Source of the DNA: VRUE01 sp963697805
GTDB taxonomy: Bacteria; Actinomycetota; Thermoleophilia; Solirubrobacterales; 70-9
Assembly: GCA_963697805.1 (NCBI GenBank)
Contig: CAVOPB010000002.1
Span: 992,001 to 1,056,000, forward strand
DNA: 64,000 nt
Direction: 5' to 3'
Shown: positions 8,144-15,605 of the stretch, one piece after another
Position numbering within the stretch: the first letter of the stretch is position 1
Layout of the letters: each line of letters opens with the position of its first letter
The notes under the pieces: generated by a model
The model's input: only the letters and a program-made list of their open reading frames with translations
What the model was told of the DNA's origin: nothing
Databases searched by the model: none
Translations under genes and position numbers: made by a program

Positions 8144-9424
8144 TCAACCGGGGTCCCCGACGAGGACCTCGCCGGCGATCTCGGGATCGACGAGGATCGC
8201 GCCCTCGCCGCTCGCGTAGGCCTCCTCGCCGTGGTCGAGCACGTCCATCCCGATCGCCTCGTCGAGCTCGCTCGCCCGGAGCGGCATCACCGCTCCGACC
8301 AACCGCAGCAACAGGTAGGTCGCGCTGAACGCATAGACGGGAGCCGCGAGCGCCGCCAGCGCCTGGTCCCCAAGCTGGGAGGCGTTGCCGTAGAGGAGCC
8401 CGTCGGCGACGCCGTTCCAGCCGATCTCGGCGACGAACCCGATGAAGAGGATCCCGGTGAAGCCGGCGATGCCGTGGGCGGCGAGGACGTCGAGCGTCTC
8501 GTCGACCCGGGTCCGGGGCCGCCAGACGATCATCGCGTAACAGGGCAGAGCGCCGAGGAAGCCGAGGACCATCGCCCAGCCGGGGCCGATGAAGCCGCCG
8601 GCGGGAGTGATCAGGACGCAGCCGACGATGATCGCCGTCGCGGCGCCGATCGCGGTCACCTTGCGGCCCCTGATCAGGTCGAGCACGAACCAGGTGATCA
8701 GCGCGCAGGCCGGCGTCAGCAGCGTGTTGGTGAAGGCGAGCACGCTCGCGTCGCCGGTCGAGAAGCCGCTGCCGCCGTTGAAGCCGAACCAGCCGAACCA
8801 GAGCAGGCCGGCCCCGAGCAGGACGTAGACGGCGTTGTGGGGCAGCAGCGCCTGGCGGCCGTAGTCCTTGCGCGCTCCGACCACGAGGGCGGCGGCCAGG
8901 GCCGAGAAGCCCGAGCCCATCTCGACCGGAACCCCACCGGCGAAGTCGAGCGTCCCGTTCGAGGCCAGCCAGCCGCCGCCGAAGGCCCAGTGCGCGAGCA
9001 CCGCGTAGACGAGGATCGACCACAGCGTGGCAAAGAGCAGAAAGGCGCCGAACCGCATCCGCTCGACGACGGCACCGGATACGAGCGCGGTGGTGATGAT
9101 GCAGAAGGTCGCTTGGAAGGCGAAGAAGACGAGGTGCGGAATCGTCATCCCTTCGCGCGGGGCGAAGGCGACACCCTTCATCCCGACGTAGCCGAGGCCG
9201 CCGATCAACGAGCCGGTGCCGTCGAAGGCGAGGGAGTAGCCGACCAGCGCCCAGGTGACCATCGCGACCGCGATCGCCGCGACGCACATCATGAACGTGT
9301 TGAGGGTGTTCTTCGAGCGCACCAGGCCGGCGTAGAAGAGGCCGAGCGCCGGGGTCATCATCAGCACCAGCGCGGTCGCGGCGAGCATCCAGGCGGTGTC
9401 GCCGCTGTCGACCTGGGGGGTCAT
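8144..9424 (-). CDS. amt: ammonium transporter, Amt family (Glu at the first twin-His position)
   Basis: 426-residue Amt/Mep/Rh channel with about 11 membrane segments and a C-terminal cytoplasmic tail. Family blocks are GLFYAGLVRSKNTLN, FGWFGFNGGS and AAHGIAGFTGILF, the last holding the second pore His. The pore block that reads DFAGGTVVH in E. coli AmtB reads DFAGGVPVE here, so the first His of the twin-His pair is Glu (residue 168 in both numberings). The ATG at 9422-9424 overlaps the glnK TGA (ATGA), so the PII regulator and channel are translated together, as is usual. Confidence 0.93.
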   Translation of the reverse strand: MTPQVDSGDTAWMLAATALVLMMTPALGLFYAGLVRSKNTLNTFMMCVAAIAVAMVTWALVGYSLAFDGTGSLIGGLGYVGMKGVAFAPREGMTIPHLVFFAFQATFCIITTALVSGAVVERMRFGAFLLFATLWSILVYAVLAHWAFGGGWLASNGTLDFAGGVPVEMGSGFSALAAALVVGARKDYGRQALLPHNAVYVLLGAGLLWFGWFGFNGGSGFSTGDASVLAFTNTLLTPACALITWFVLDLIRGRKVTAIGAATAIIVGCVLITPAGGFIGPGWAMVLGFLGALPCYAMIVWRPRTRVDETLDVLAAHGIAGFTGILFIGFVAEIGWNGVADGLLYGNASQLGDQALAALAAPVYAFSATYLLLRLVGAVMPLRASELDEAIGMDVLDHGEEAYASGEGAILVDPEIAGEVLVGDPG

Positions 9425-9777
9425 GTTTTCGCCACCGGGGTCACGGCGGCCTCGTCGGACTCGCCGGTCCGGATCCGGACCGCCTGCTCGAGCGGGACGA
9501 CGAAGATCTTCCCGTCGCCGACCTGTCCGGTCTGGGCACCTTCCCGCAGCGCCGCGATCGTCGCCTGTACGAACGAGTCGGAGACCGCGACCTCGAACCG
9601 GACCTTTTCCGAGAGCCCCATCTTCACCGTCGTCCCCCGGTAGGTCTCGACCTTGTCGAGCTCGCCGCCATGTCCCTGCACCCTGCTCATCGAGACGCCC
9701 CGCACCTCGGCGCGATACAGCGCTTCCAGTACTTCGTTCGCCTTCTCCGGGCGCACGATGCCGATCACCAGCTTCAC
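9421..9777 (-). CDS. glnK: PII nitrogen-regulatory protein
   Basis: 118-residue PII trimer subunit. It starts MKLVIGIVRPEKANEVLEAL, has a T-loop with a Tyr in ETYRG (Tyr46, the position modified by uridylylation or adenylylation in relatives), and the C-terminal signature VGDGKIFVVPLEQAVRIRTG. The T-loop is a few residues shorter than in E. coli GlnK. It should bind ATP/ADP and 2-oxoglutarate and gate the Amt encoded just downstream. GTG start at 9777 with GGGAGGAG a few bases upstream. No GlnD or adenylyltransferase gene is in the window. Confidence 0.92.
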   Translation of the reverse strand: MKLVIGIVRPEKANEVLEALYRAEVRGVSMSRVQGHGGELDKVETYRGTTVKMGLSEKVRFEVAVSDSFVQATIAALREGAQTGQVGDGKIFVVPLEQAVRIRTGESDEAAVTPVAKT

Positions 9778-9868
9778 GACTCCTCCCTTCGGTCGTCCGG
9801 CGAGTGCGGGCGAGCGTAACCACGGCCGCCGGAGGCGGCAGGGATCACCCTGCTATTTGCGGAGAATC

Positions 9869-11416
9869 TCAGGCGCCTTCGGAGAGCCGCCGAACCTGCG
9901 GCAGGTGCGTCTCCTGCAGGTAGGAGCCCCAATCGATCGCCGCCGTGTCGAACGAGAGTTCGGCGCGATCGGCCTCCGAGAGCTGCTCCGCGAGGCGGCA
10001 GGCGTTGGCGTCGTCGAAGACGCAATCGAGTTCGGTGTAGGCGCCGTAGATCTTCACCATCCGGGTCACCCGTTCGGAGAGCGACCTGGCGGAGCGCAGC
10101 ATCCGCTCCTGGGGCAGGTGGACGGGGGAGGCCATCGCGATCCGCGCCGCCGCCGCGGCGAGGCGCTCGCGGGCGATCGTCTGCCGCAGGGCGGCGCGGC
10201 GATCGACGAACCTCAGCCTGCCGATCTTGATCTGCGACCCGTTGCGGCCGGTGAGCGGGTTGCCGAGGAAGTACTTTCGAATCTCCTCGGCGAGCCGCCC
10301 GATCGAGAGCGGGTTGCGGGCGCTGCTGGCGAGCGCGATCGTCCGCATGCCCCGCTCCGGCGGGTGGGCGGCGGCGACGACGCAGGCGTTGGCGACGAGG
10401 TCGACGGGGACGATGTCGATCACGTTCCCCTCGCGGCCGGGGAGGTGGGTGAGCCCCCGCGAGGCGTAGGCGAGGATCAGCGGATCGGCGACCTTGATCC
10501 CCTCGAGCCAGCCGGGGCTCGGTAGCTCGAGTGCGGACTCGATGATCGTCGGCCGGATCACCGTGGTCGGAGCCGAGTGCCCGGCGACGAGGCGCTCGCC
10601 GAGCGCCTTCGAGAGGGCGTAGGTATCGGGCCAGCCGAGCTCGATCGCGTGCCGCCGGCTCCGCCGTGAGAGCTTCTCCCGGACCCAGCGCCTCCGCAGC
10701 TCCTCGGCGCGATCCGATGCGACCAGGCCCTTGCGCCTCGCGGCATCGCGCCCAGCAGCCTTCGCGAACTCGGCCCGCCGTCGCTCCTCGATCGACTCGC
10801 GCTCCAGCTCTTCGCGCCAGCCTCGGGCGGTGGCCAACAGCTCCTCGGGGTCGAGGTCCTCGAGCCCGTGATGGGAAACCCCGTCCTCGAGCACCCGGCC
10901 GTGCTGGCGGTCCGCGACGTACGCGGTCGAGACGTGGACGAGCTCGGGGTCCGAGCCGCTCTCGCGCAGCCGCTGCAGGAGGCGGGCCGGGCCGAAGGCG
11001 TTGAGGGCGAGGGCGTCGTCGAGCGCCTCCTCGAATGAGACGGTGGCGGCGCAGTGGATCACCGTGTCGATCCCCGCCAGGGCCTCGGCCGGCTTCTCGC
11101 CGAGCCCGTCGATCTCGAGGTCGCCGCGCAGGGCCCGGATCCGACCGGAGTCGAGCTTGGCGCGGATCTCCGCCGCCGGCAGCCCGTCGAAGCACTCGTT
11201 GGAGAGGATGCCCTTGAGGCGGTCGCTCGCGGTCGATCCCTCGGGCGCCCGGAGAAGGACGACGATCTGGTCGATGTCGGGGGCGCTGCGAAGGAGCGTC
11301 GCCAGGACGGCCTTGCCGAGGAAGCCCGAGGCGCCGGTGAGGAGGAGCTTGCGCCCGGCGAGCCGATCTCGAACCCGCTCGGTGGCGGTCGTCGCCGTGG
11401 GGGCCTCCCGGCTCAC
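9869..11416 (-). CDS. fatty acyl-CoA reductase-like NAD(P)-binding protein
   Basis: 515 residues of the NAD-binding-4/male-sterility extended SDR family. Cofactor motif TGASGFLGKAVL (27-38), VIHCAATVSF, VHVSTAYVAD, and the catalytic YALSK near residue 265. A ~70-residue charged insert (about 185-250) lies between the Ser and Tyr regions. Relatives reduce fatty acyl-CoA or acyl-carrier thioesters to aldehydes or alcohols; the C-terminal helical part fits a substrate-binding region. No acyl-carrier or adenylation domain is fused. GTG start at 11416 with a TAGAAT box seven bases upstream. Confidence 0.78.
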   Translation of the reverse strand: MSREAPTATTATERVRDRLAGRKLLLTGASGFLGKAVLATLLRSAPDIDQIVVLLRAPEGSTASDRLKGILSNECFDGLPAAEIRAKLDSGRIRALRGDLEIDGLGEKPAEALAGIDTVIHCAATVSFEEALDDALALNAFGPARLLQRLRESGSDPELVHVSTAYVADRQHGRVLEDGVSHHGLEDLDPEELLATARGWREELERESIEERRRAEFAKAAGRDAARRKGLVASDRAEELRRRWVREKLSRRSRRHAIELGWPDTYALSKALGERLVAGHSAPTTVIRPTIIESALELPSPGWLEGIKVADPLILAYASRGLTHLPGREGNVIDIVPVDLVANACVVAAAHPPERGMRTIALASSARNPLSIGRLAEEIRKYFLGNPLTGRNGSQIKIGRLRFVDRRAALRQTIARERLAAAAARIAMASPVHLPQERMLRSARSLSERVTRMVKIYGAYTELDCVFDDANACRLAEQLSEADRAELSFDTAAIDWGSYLQETHLPQVRRLSEGA

Positions 11417-11423
11417 CGCGCCG

Positions 11424-11429
11424 ATTCTA
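11424..11429 (-). promoter_or_regulatory. -10 box (TAGAAT), leaderless
   Basis: TAGAAT on the minus strand ends seven bases before the GTG start of the acyl-CoA reductase-like gene. Confidence 0.45.
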
Positions 11430-11471
11430 GGACAGGGCTCCTGGCCGTCTGGCCAGTCGGCTCACCCGCGC

Positions 11472-12494
11472 TCAACGACACAGGCGTTCGCCGGCGATCC
11501 AGTCGGACCCCGGCGGCGGCGTGCGGGTCGGGTGCGGATCTCCGACGCACTCCTCGACCCCCAGGCGTCCGACCGGGTGGGGCGCGCTCGAGGCGACGGC
11601 CGACAGCAGCAGCGGCACCGGGTTGATCGGCGTGTCGTAGTGGCGGACCTCGAAGTGGAGGTGGGGGCCGGTCGAGTCGCCGGTCGATCCGACGTACCCG
11701 ATCCGGGTCCCGCCGACCACCTGCTGCCCGACCGAGGTCGTGATCGTGGACAGGTGGCCGTACCAGGTGGTGTAGCCGAGCCGGTGCTGGATCACGACGA
11801 GATTGCCGTAGCCGCCATAGTTGTAGGCGGCGTAGATCGTCGTCCCGCGGCCGGCGGCGCCGATCGGGGTCGCGTATGGCTCCGGGAAGTCGACGCCTTG
11901 GTGGCGGTGGTCGCCGCGGGGCGCCCCGAACGGCGATCCGATCGGGCCCGGGACGGGTCGCAGGAAGCGGACCGGGCCGCTCGGCGCTCCTTCGCCGTTG
12001 TCGCCGCCCCCTCCGACCCGCAGTGCTCGGATTGTCTGCGGACCGGCGAGCCCGTCGACGGTGATTCCCGCCGCCGCCTGCGTACGCACCACGGCGCCGT
12101 GGGTCAGCGGCCCGAACAGGCCGTCGGCTCTACCGGGGCCATGGCCGGCACGCTGGAGCAGGAACTGGAGCGCGGCGACGTCCCAGCCCCGATCCCCCGC
12201 TCGCATCACCCGGCTTCCCAGCCCCGGCCTGCCGCGCCAGCCGAGTGCCCGCCGGGTTCGCGGCCCGGCGATCCCGTCGACCCGGAGCCCGCGGCGGCGC
12301 TGGAAGGCGACGATCCCGTGGCGGGTCAGCGGGCCCCGGACCCCGTCGACGAAGCCGCTATAGAGGTGGAGCTGCTTGAGCGCCGACTGCAGCGCCGCGA
12401 CTCGGGCCGGGGTGCTCGCGGGGGCCACGGCGGTGGCAGACGCAAGAACGATGATCGCAAGCGCCGCCGCGCCGATTGCTCGGATCGGGCGCAT
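11472..12494 (-). CDS. secreted M23 peptidase with two peptidoglycan-binding domains
   Basis: 340 residues. A signal sequence (IRAIGAAALAIIVLASATAV) is followed by two PG_binding_1 repeats (DGVRGPLTRHGIVAFQRRRG; DGLFGPLTHGAVVRTQAAAG) and a C-terminal LytM/M23 domain. Zinc and catalytic residues are visible in HRHQGVDF and GPHLHFEVR. Expected to cleave peptidoglycan cross-bridges outside the membrane. ATG at 12494 chosen; TTG at 12500 is possible. A ~45-residue tail with two Cys (GVEECVGD, GERLCR) follows the domain and may form a disulfide. Confidence 0.87.
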   Translation of the reverse strand: MRPIRAIGAAALAIIVLASATAVAPASTPARVAALQSALKQLHLYSGFVDGVRGPLTRHGIVAFQRRRGLRVDGIAGPRTRRALGWRGRPGLGSRVMRAGDRGWDVAALQFLLQRAGHGPGRADGLFGPLTHGAVVRTQAAAGITVDGLAGPQTIRALRVGGGGDNGEGAPSGPVRFLRPVPGPIGSPFGAPRGDHRHQGVDFPEPYATPIGAAGRGTTIYAAYNYGGYGNLVVIQHRLGYTTWYGHLSTITTSVGQQVVGGTRIGYVGSTGDSTGPHLHFEVRHYDTPINPVPLLLSAVASSAPHPVGRLGVEECVGDPHPTRTPPPGSDWIAGERLCR

Positions 12495-12542
12495 CCCCAA
12501 TACTGGGTAGCAGCTTTGGGCTGCGCCCCCGCAACTTCAGAT

Positions 12543-12740
12543 TCAGCGACGGTCGGCCAGGCGCGGATCGGGCTCCCGGTGCTCGAGCTCGTCGGCGTCG
12601 TGCACCGCCCATCCGACCCGCTCCACCAGCTGCGCCGAGAAGTGGTCGGACTCGAGATCGCTGAGGGCGATTCGCTCCCGGTAGACCACCGCGCTGTCGG
12701 ATCGCTCGGGGACGTCGGTCACTACGAGAATCTGCGGCAT
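12543..12740 (-). CDS. conserved small hypothetical protein (65 aa)
   Basis: Small charged protein beginning MPQILVVTDVPERSDSAVVY, followed by an acidic helix with LVERVGWAVHDADELEHRE. A very good Shine-Dalgarno sequence (GAGGAGGAG a few bases before the ATG at 12740) supports real translation. No Cys, membrane segment or known motif. I recall similar short proteins in related actinobacteria but no function. It lies between the M23 gene and a divergently oriented propeller gene. Confidence 0.6.
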   Translation of the reverse strand: MPQILVVTDVPERSDSAVVYRERIALSDLESDHFSAQLVERVGWAVHDADELEHREPDPRLADRR

Positions 12741-12813
12741 AGCTCCTCCTCGGGTTCGAGTAGGCCCCAGGGTCCCGCTCGAAGCCTTCCCGGGGATCAA
12801 TATTCGGTAAACG

Positions 12814-12843
12814 TTGAGTCAACCCGGGAAGCTGACCTAGACT
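12814..12843 (+). promoter_or_regulatory. promoter TTGAGT-18-TAGACT, leaderless
   Basis: -35-like TTGAGT (12814-12819), 18-base spacer, -10 TAGACT (12838-12843), then seven bases to the ATG at 12851. One of the clearest complete promoters in the window. Confidence 0.55.
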
Positions 12844-12850
12844 GTCGCTG

Positions 12851-14179
12851 ATGGGCTACCGCAGGATCGCTACTACGTCACTGGGGCTGGCCGCTGCCGC
12901 GCTGCTGGCCACCGCCTCGGCGTCGTCGGCGGCGCCCGTCATCGACGGCCAATTCCCGCTCGCGTCGCCGGTCGATACCAATACCAAGATCGCGGCGGGG
13001 CCCGACAGGAACATGTGGCTCGTCGTGCACGGCGTGGACAACGATGTCGCCCGCGTCACCCCCACCGGTCAGGTCGATGAATTCGAACTCGAAGACATCG
13101 AACAGCTGTCGGGGATAGCCGCGGGACCGGAAGGAAGGGTCTGGGTCACGGCGACGGGCAAAGTCGCCTCGTTCTCACCCGCCGACCCCAAGACCTCGGG
13201 CGAAGTGTTCACGATCAACGACGTCACCTCGAACGCCCCGATCGTCGCCGGCCCTGACGGCCAGATGTGGGTGGGGGCAAGCAACAACGTCGTCCGCTTC
13301 TCCCCGGCGGACCCCGAAAACACGCACGACTCGTTCGCGGTCGAAGGGCTCCAGGCCAAAGACATCGATGTCGCCGGCTCCTTGATTGCCGTTGCCGACA
13401 CCGGCAAACCCCGGATCGTGACCCTGACCACGGCCGGCGTCGTCCAGCCGGACATCCCGATCGGCCACGAAGGGGCGGGCGCATCGCAGGGCGTCGCGGG
13501 AGGCCCGACATCGGGCCAGATCGCATTCTCCGACCCAGGAGCCAGTCCCGAGAGCATCGGTCTGGTCACGCCGCCCAACCCGGCCCAGGAGTTCGAACGC
13601 GACGGCGACCCATTCGGCGTCGCCTACGGGTCCGACGGCGCGTTCTGGTTCGCCCTTTTTGGAGGCGCCGCCCAGCCCGGCGTCGAGAGGATGACGACCA
13701 CCGGCGAGCACACCTATCTCGGAGGCCTCAAACCGGGGTTCGGCGCCCGGCAGATCGCGGCCGGGCCGGGGAACACGATGTGGATGACGGCGGAAAATAA
13801 CGAAAAAAGCGAATACGAGGTCGTTCGGATCAGCGGCCTCGAACCGCCGGTGGTCCCGATCAGCGGCGGCGCCAAACCGAAAGCGCCCGAGACGAAGATC
13901 GGCAAGGGCCCAAAGAAGACGGTGAAGACACGGGGGAAGAAGGCGAAGGTCACCTTCAAATTCAGCTCCTCGACCGCCGGGGCGAAATTCGAATGCGCCC
14001 TGGTGACGATCAAGAAAGGCAAGAAAGCGCCGAAGCCGAAGTTCAAGGGCTGCAAGTCGCCGAGGAAGCTGAGCCTGAAGCCGGCCAAGTACCGCTTCAG
14101 CGTCCGCGCCGTCGTCTCCGGCGTCGCCGACCCCTCACCGGCGGCGAAAACCTTCAAGGTCGTTCACGTCAAGGGCTGA
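12851..14179 (+). CDS. secreted Vgb/SMP-30-like beta-propeller protein
   Basis: 442 residues. Signal peptide to about residue 28 (LLATASASSAA). The main body has repeats with IAAGPxxxMW, SGIAAGPEGRVWV and PIVAGPDGQMWVG, the pattern of streptogramin-lyase (Vgb)-type propellers, but it is not clear that the catalytic His of true Vgb is present, so an enzymatic role is not assigned. From about residue 345 a lysine-rich linker leads to a domain with FKFSSSTAGAKFECAL and a second Cys (FKGCKSPRKL), like the C-terminus of the 6638 protein. Leaderless start. Its 3' end overlaps the converging gene by 11 bases. Confidence 0.75.
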   Translation: MGYRRIATTSLGLAAAALLATASASSAAPVIDGQFPLASPVDTNTKIAAGPDRNMWLVVHGVDNDVARVTPTGQVDEFELEDIEQLSGIAAGPEGRVWVTATGKVASFSPADPKTSGEVFTINDVTSNAPIVAGPDGQMWVGASNNVVRFSPADPENTHDSFAVEGLQAKDIDVAGSLIAVADTGKPRIVTLTTAGVVQPDIPIGHEGAGASQGVAGGPTSGQIAFSDPGASPESIGLVTPPNPAQEFERDGDPFGVAYGSDGAFWFALFGGAAQPGVERMTTTGEHTYLGGLKPGFGARQIAAGPGNTMWMTAENNEKSEYEVVRISGLEPPVVPISGGAKPKAPETKIGKGPKKTVKTRGKKAKVTFKFSSSTAGAKFECALVTIKKGKKAPKPKFKGCKSPRKLSLKPAKYRFSVRAVVSGVADPSPAAKTFKVVHVKG

Positions 14180-14579
14180 GTCGGCTGCGCTCGGTCAGCT
14201 GGACGATCGGGATCGTCCGGTTCGCCCTCGCCGCTTCGCGACGGTAGTCGGCGTAGGGGGCGAAGACGTTGTCGGCGAGCTTCCAGAGCCGCTGACGCTC
14301 GGCCTCGTCATCGACGACGCTGGCCCGCATCGGGATCCCGCCGAAGGTGACCTCCGGATCGGCGACGAGGTTGTGGAACCAGGCCGGGTCGTGGTCGAGG
14401 CCCATCTTCGAAGCGACGATCGTCGCGAGCTCGCCGTCGTGGAAGTAGATGACGGCGTTTCGCCTCGGCTTCCCGGTCCGCGCGCCCCTCGTCTCGAGTA
14501 GGGCGGTTGGGAGGACCAGCCCCATCCCCAGCCGGCCACCGCTCGCCCGCATCAACCATGGGTCGATCTTCCACATCAC
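14169..14579 (-). CDS. Ddn/nitroreductase-family F420-type protein, start uncertain
   Basis: 136 residues from the GTG at 14579, with the deazaflavin-dependent nitroreductase pattern (LLETRGARTGKPRRNAVIYF; DPAWFHNLVADPEVTFGG; YADYRRE). Homologous sequence clearly continues upstream in the same frame to about 14680 (reads LLSRAYAALANTRLGRFVSA just before the GTG), but that stretch holds no ATG, GTG or TTG. The full-length protein would need an unusual start (CTG or ATC near 14685) or has lost its start. Likely an F420H2-dependent reductase of quinones or nitro compounds. Confidence 0.7.
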   Translation of the reverse strand: MMWKIDPWLMRASGGRLGMGLVLPTALLETRGARTGKPRRNAVIYFHDGELATIVASKMGLDHDPAWFHNLVADPEVTFGGIPMRASVVDDEAERQRLWKLADNVFAPYADYRREAARANRTIPIVQLTERSRLSP

Positions 14580-14692
14580 GTGCGCCGAGACGAACCTGCC
14601 GAGGCGCGTGTTTGCAAGCGCGGCGTAGGCGCGGCTGAGGAGGCCGCGCGGCCGGTTCGGGTCGACGTGCTTCAGCTGCCTGGCCAGGATTC

Positions 14693-14980
14693 CTAGGGAA
14701 TCTGGAGATTGTGCACGGGGAACTCCTTTACGTCCGGGGGGTTCGGAAACCCTTGATCACCGAGTCCCTGAATTCCCGGCATCAGCCGATCGCGGACGAA
14801 ATCGTCGAATGCCTCGCGCGACTCCCAGAAATCGATAACCCCCCAGCCCTCGTCGATCGGTCCGGCCGAATGGACAATTAGTCCCGCGGGTGGGTTGCTG
14901 TCGATCTCGATCGCCGCATGAACCGCGTCGTAGACATCCTGCGTTCCTCCATCGAACTTGAGTCTGATGCCGACCGCCAT
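14693..14980 (-). CDS. dimeric alpha/beta-barrel hypothetical protein
   Basis: 95 residues that look like a small antibiotic-biosynthesis-monooxygenase-like (ABM) dimeric barrel: MAVGIRLKFDGGTQDVYDAV, GLIVHSAGPIDEGWGVIDFW, SREAFDDFVRDRLMP. The pattern 'GxxxHxAGP..GGW.v.d.WeSrEaFd.F' is common in actinobacterial proteins of unknown role. Good Shine-Dalgarno (GAGAGGA) before the ATG at 14980. No catalytic residue can be assigned. Confidence 0.7.
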   Translation of the reverse strand: MAVGIRLKFDGGTQDVYDAVHAAIEIDSNPPAGLIVHSAGPIDEGWGVIDFWESREAFDDFVRDRLMPGIQGLGDQGFPNPPDVKEFPVHNLQIP

Positions 14981-15011
14981 TTCGAATCCTCTCGTCGAGT
15001 TTCGAGCGAGC

Positions 15012-15080
15012 CTACTCGCCGATCAGTTCGATCCGGTACCCGTCGGGGTCGCGTAGGCGGGTCGATCCCGTTGAAGGCAT
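15012..15080 (-). pseudogene. VOC/glyoxalase remnant 1 (C-terminal end only)
   Basis: A short frame ending LRDPDGYRIELIGE-stop, the classic C-terminal strand of VOC/glyoxalase proteins (metal Glu in IEL). Only ~15 residues are VOC-like; upstream sequence does not continue the fold. The intact VOC gene at 16005 ends with the related VRDPDGYRCELVEA. Confidence 0.6.
15028..15050. repeat. 23-bp direct repeat, copy 1
   Basis: Identical over 23 bases to 15622-15644. On the minus strand it encodes the DPDGYRI part of the VOC remnants. The two copies flank the phasin-like gene. Confidence 0.85.
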
Positions 15081-15187
15081 TACGCCACGACTCACGAGTA
15101 GCAGCGAAGGCTTTCGGGATTAGTCGATTCATATTTGATTTTGGGTTCGGGGTCTCCGTAGGACCCGGCCTCAGGCGAGCTATGGTG

Positions 15188-15215
15188 GTTGTCGCTGCAT
15201 GCATGCAGCGACAAC
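15188..15215. promoter_or_regulatory. 28-bp perfect palindrome, likely operator
   Basis: Two 14-base arms (GTTGTCGCTGCATG and its reverse complement) with no spacer, centred at 15201/15202. It lies five bases before the Shine-Dalgarno sequence (GAGGAGAG) of the gene at 15231. The position and perfect symmetry suggest a binding site for a dimeric regulator; the core CTGC-N6-GCAG resembles the TGC-rich sites described for phasin repressors (inference). Confidence 0.6.
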
Positions 15216-15230
15216 GACGCGAGGAGAGAG

Positions 15231-15590
15231 ATGCCGACCGCCAAAAAAACCGCACTCGCCAAGAAGACCACAGACGAGAAGTCCACGGAGCTGTCTGAGC
15301 AGTGGCTCGAACTGGTGAGGACCGGTGAGCAGACCGCGAGCGAGACGCTGCATGTGTTCGTCGAGACGGTTGAAAAGGCAGTGCCCGGGAGTCTGGCCAA
15401 ACAACGGGAGATCATCAACTCCGGGCTGGAGATGGCGCAGGTAATTATCCGCGCCCAGTACGAGGCAATGCGCGGCCTCGTGCGCAGCGCCGTGCTGGTG
15501 AACGTGAAGGTCGACACCAACATCGACACGGACGTTGACGTGAAGGTCCCAACGAACGTCGACGTGGCATCGCGAAAATCAACGACCTAG
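15231..15590 (+). CDS. phasin-like helical protein (hypothetical)
   Basis: 119 residues. A Lys/Thr/Ala-rich N-terminus (MPTAKKTALAKKTTDEKST) precedes an amphipathic helical body (EQWLELVRTGEQTASETLHV, then EIINSGLEMAQVIIRAQYEA), then a tail of alternating Val/Asp (VKVDTNIDTDVDVKVPTNVD). Length, helicity and the lack of Cys fit phasin-type granule- or lipid-surface proteins, but this is by character, not by a firm motif. Good ribosome binding site (GAGGAGAG). The gene lies inside the 23-bp direct repeats and behind a 28-bp palindrome. Its codon use is more AT-tolerant than that of its neighbours. Confidence 0.6.
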   Translation: MPTAKKTALAKKTTDEKSTELSEQWLELVRTGEQTASETLHVFVETVEKAVPGSLAKQREIINSGLEMAQVIIRAQYEAMRGLVRSAVLVNVKVDTNIDTDVDVKVPTNVDVASRKSTT

Positions 15591-15605
15591 AACGGTAACG
15601 GCCAG

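Larger units (their letters stand above)
14981..15230. other. 250-base gap with a VOC gene remnant and a large palindrome
   Basis: No complete gene. It holds the 3' end of a broken VOC gene (15012-15080), one copy of a 23-bp direct repeat and a 28-bp palindrome, each listed separately. Confidence 0.6.

Noticed and set aside
8099..9643. Long open frame antisense to amt (~514 codons)
   Set aside because: Same reason; residues are dominated by Glu, Arg, Asp and Gly, and the amt and glnK genes on the other strand are clear.
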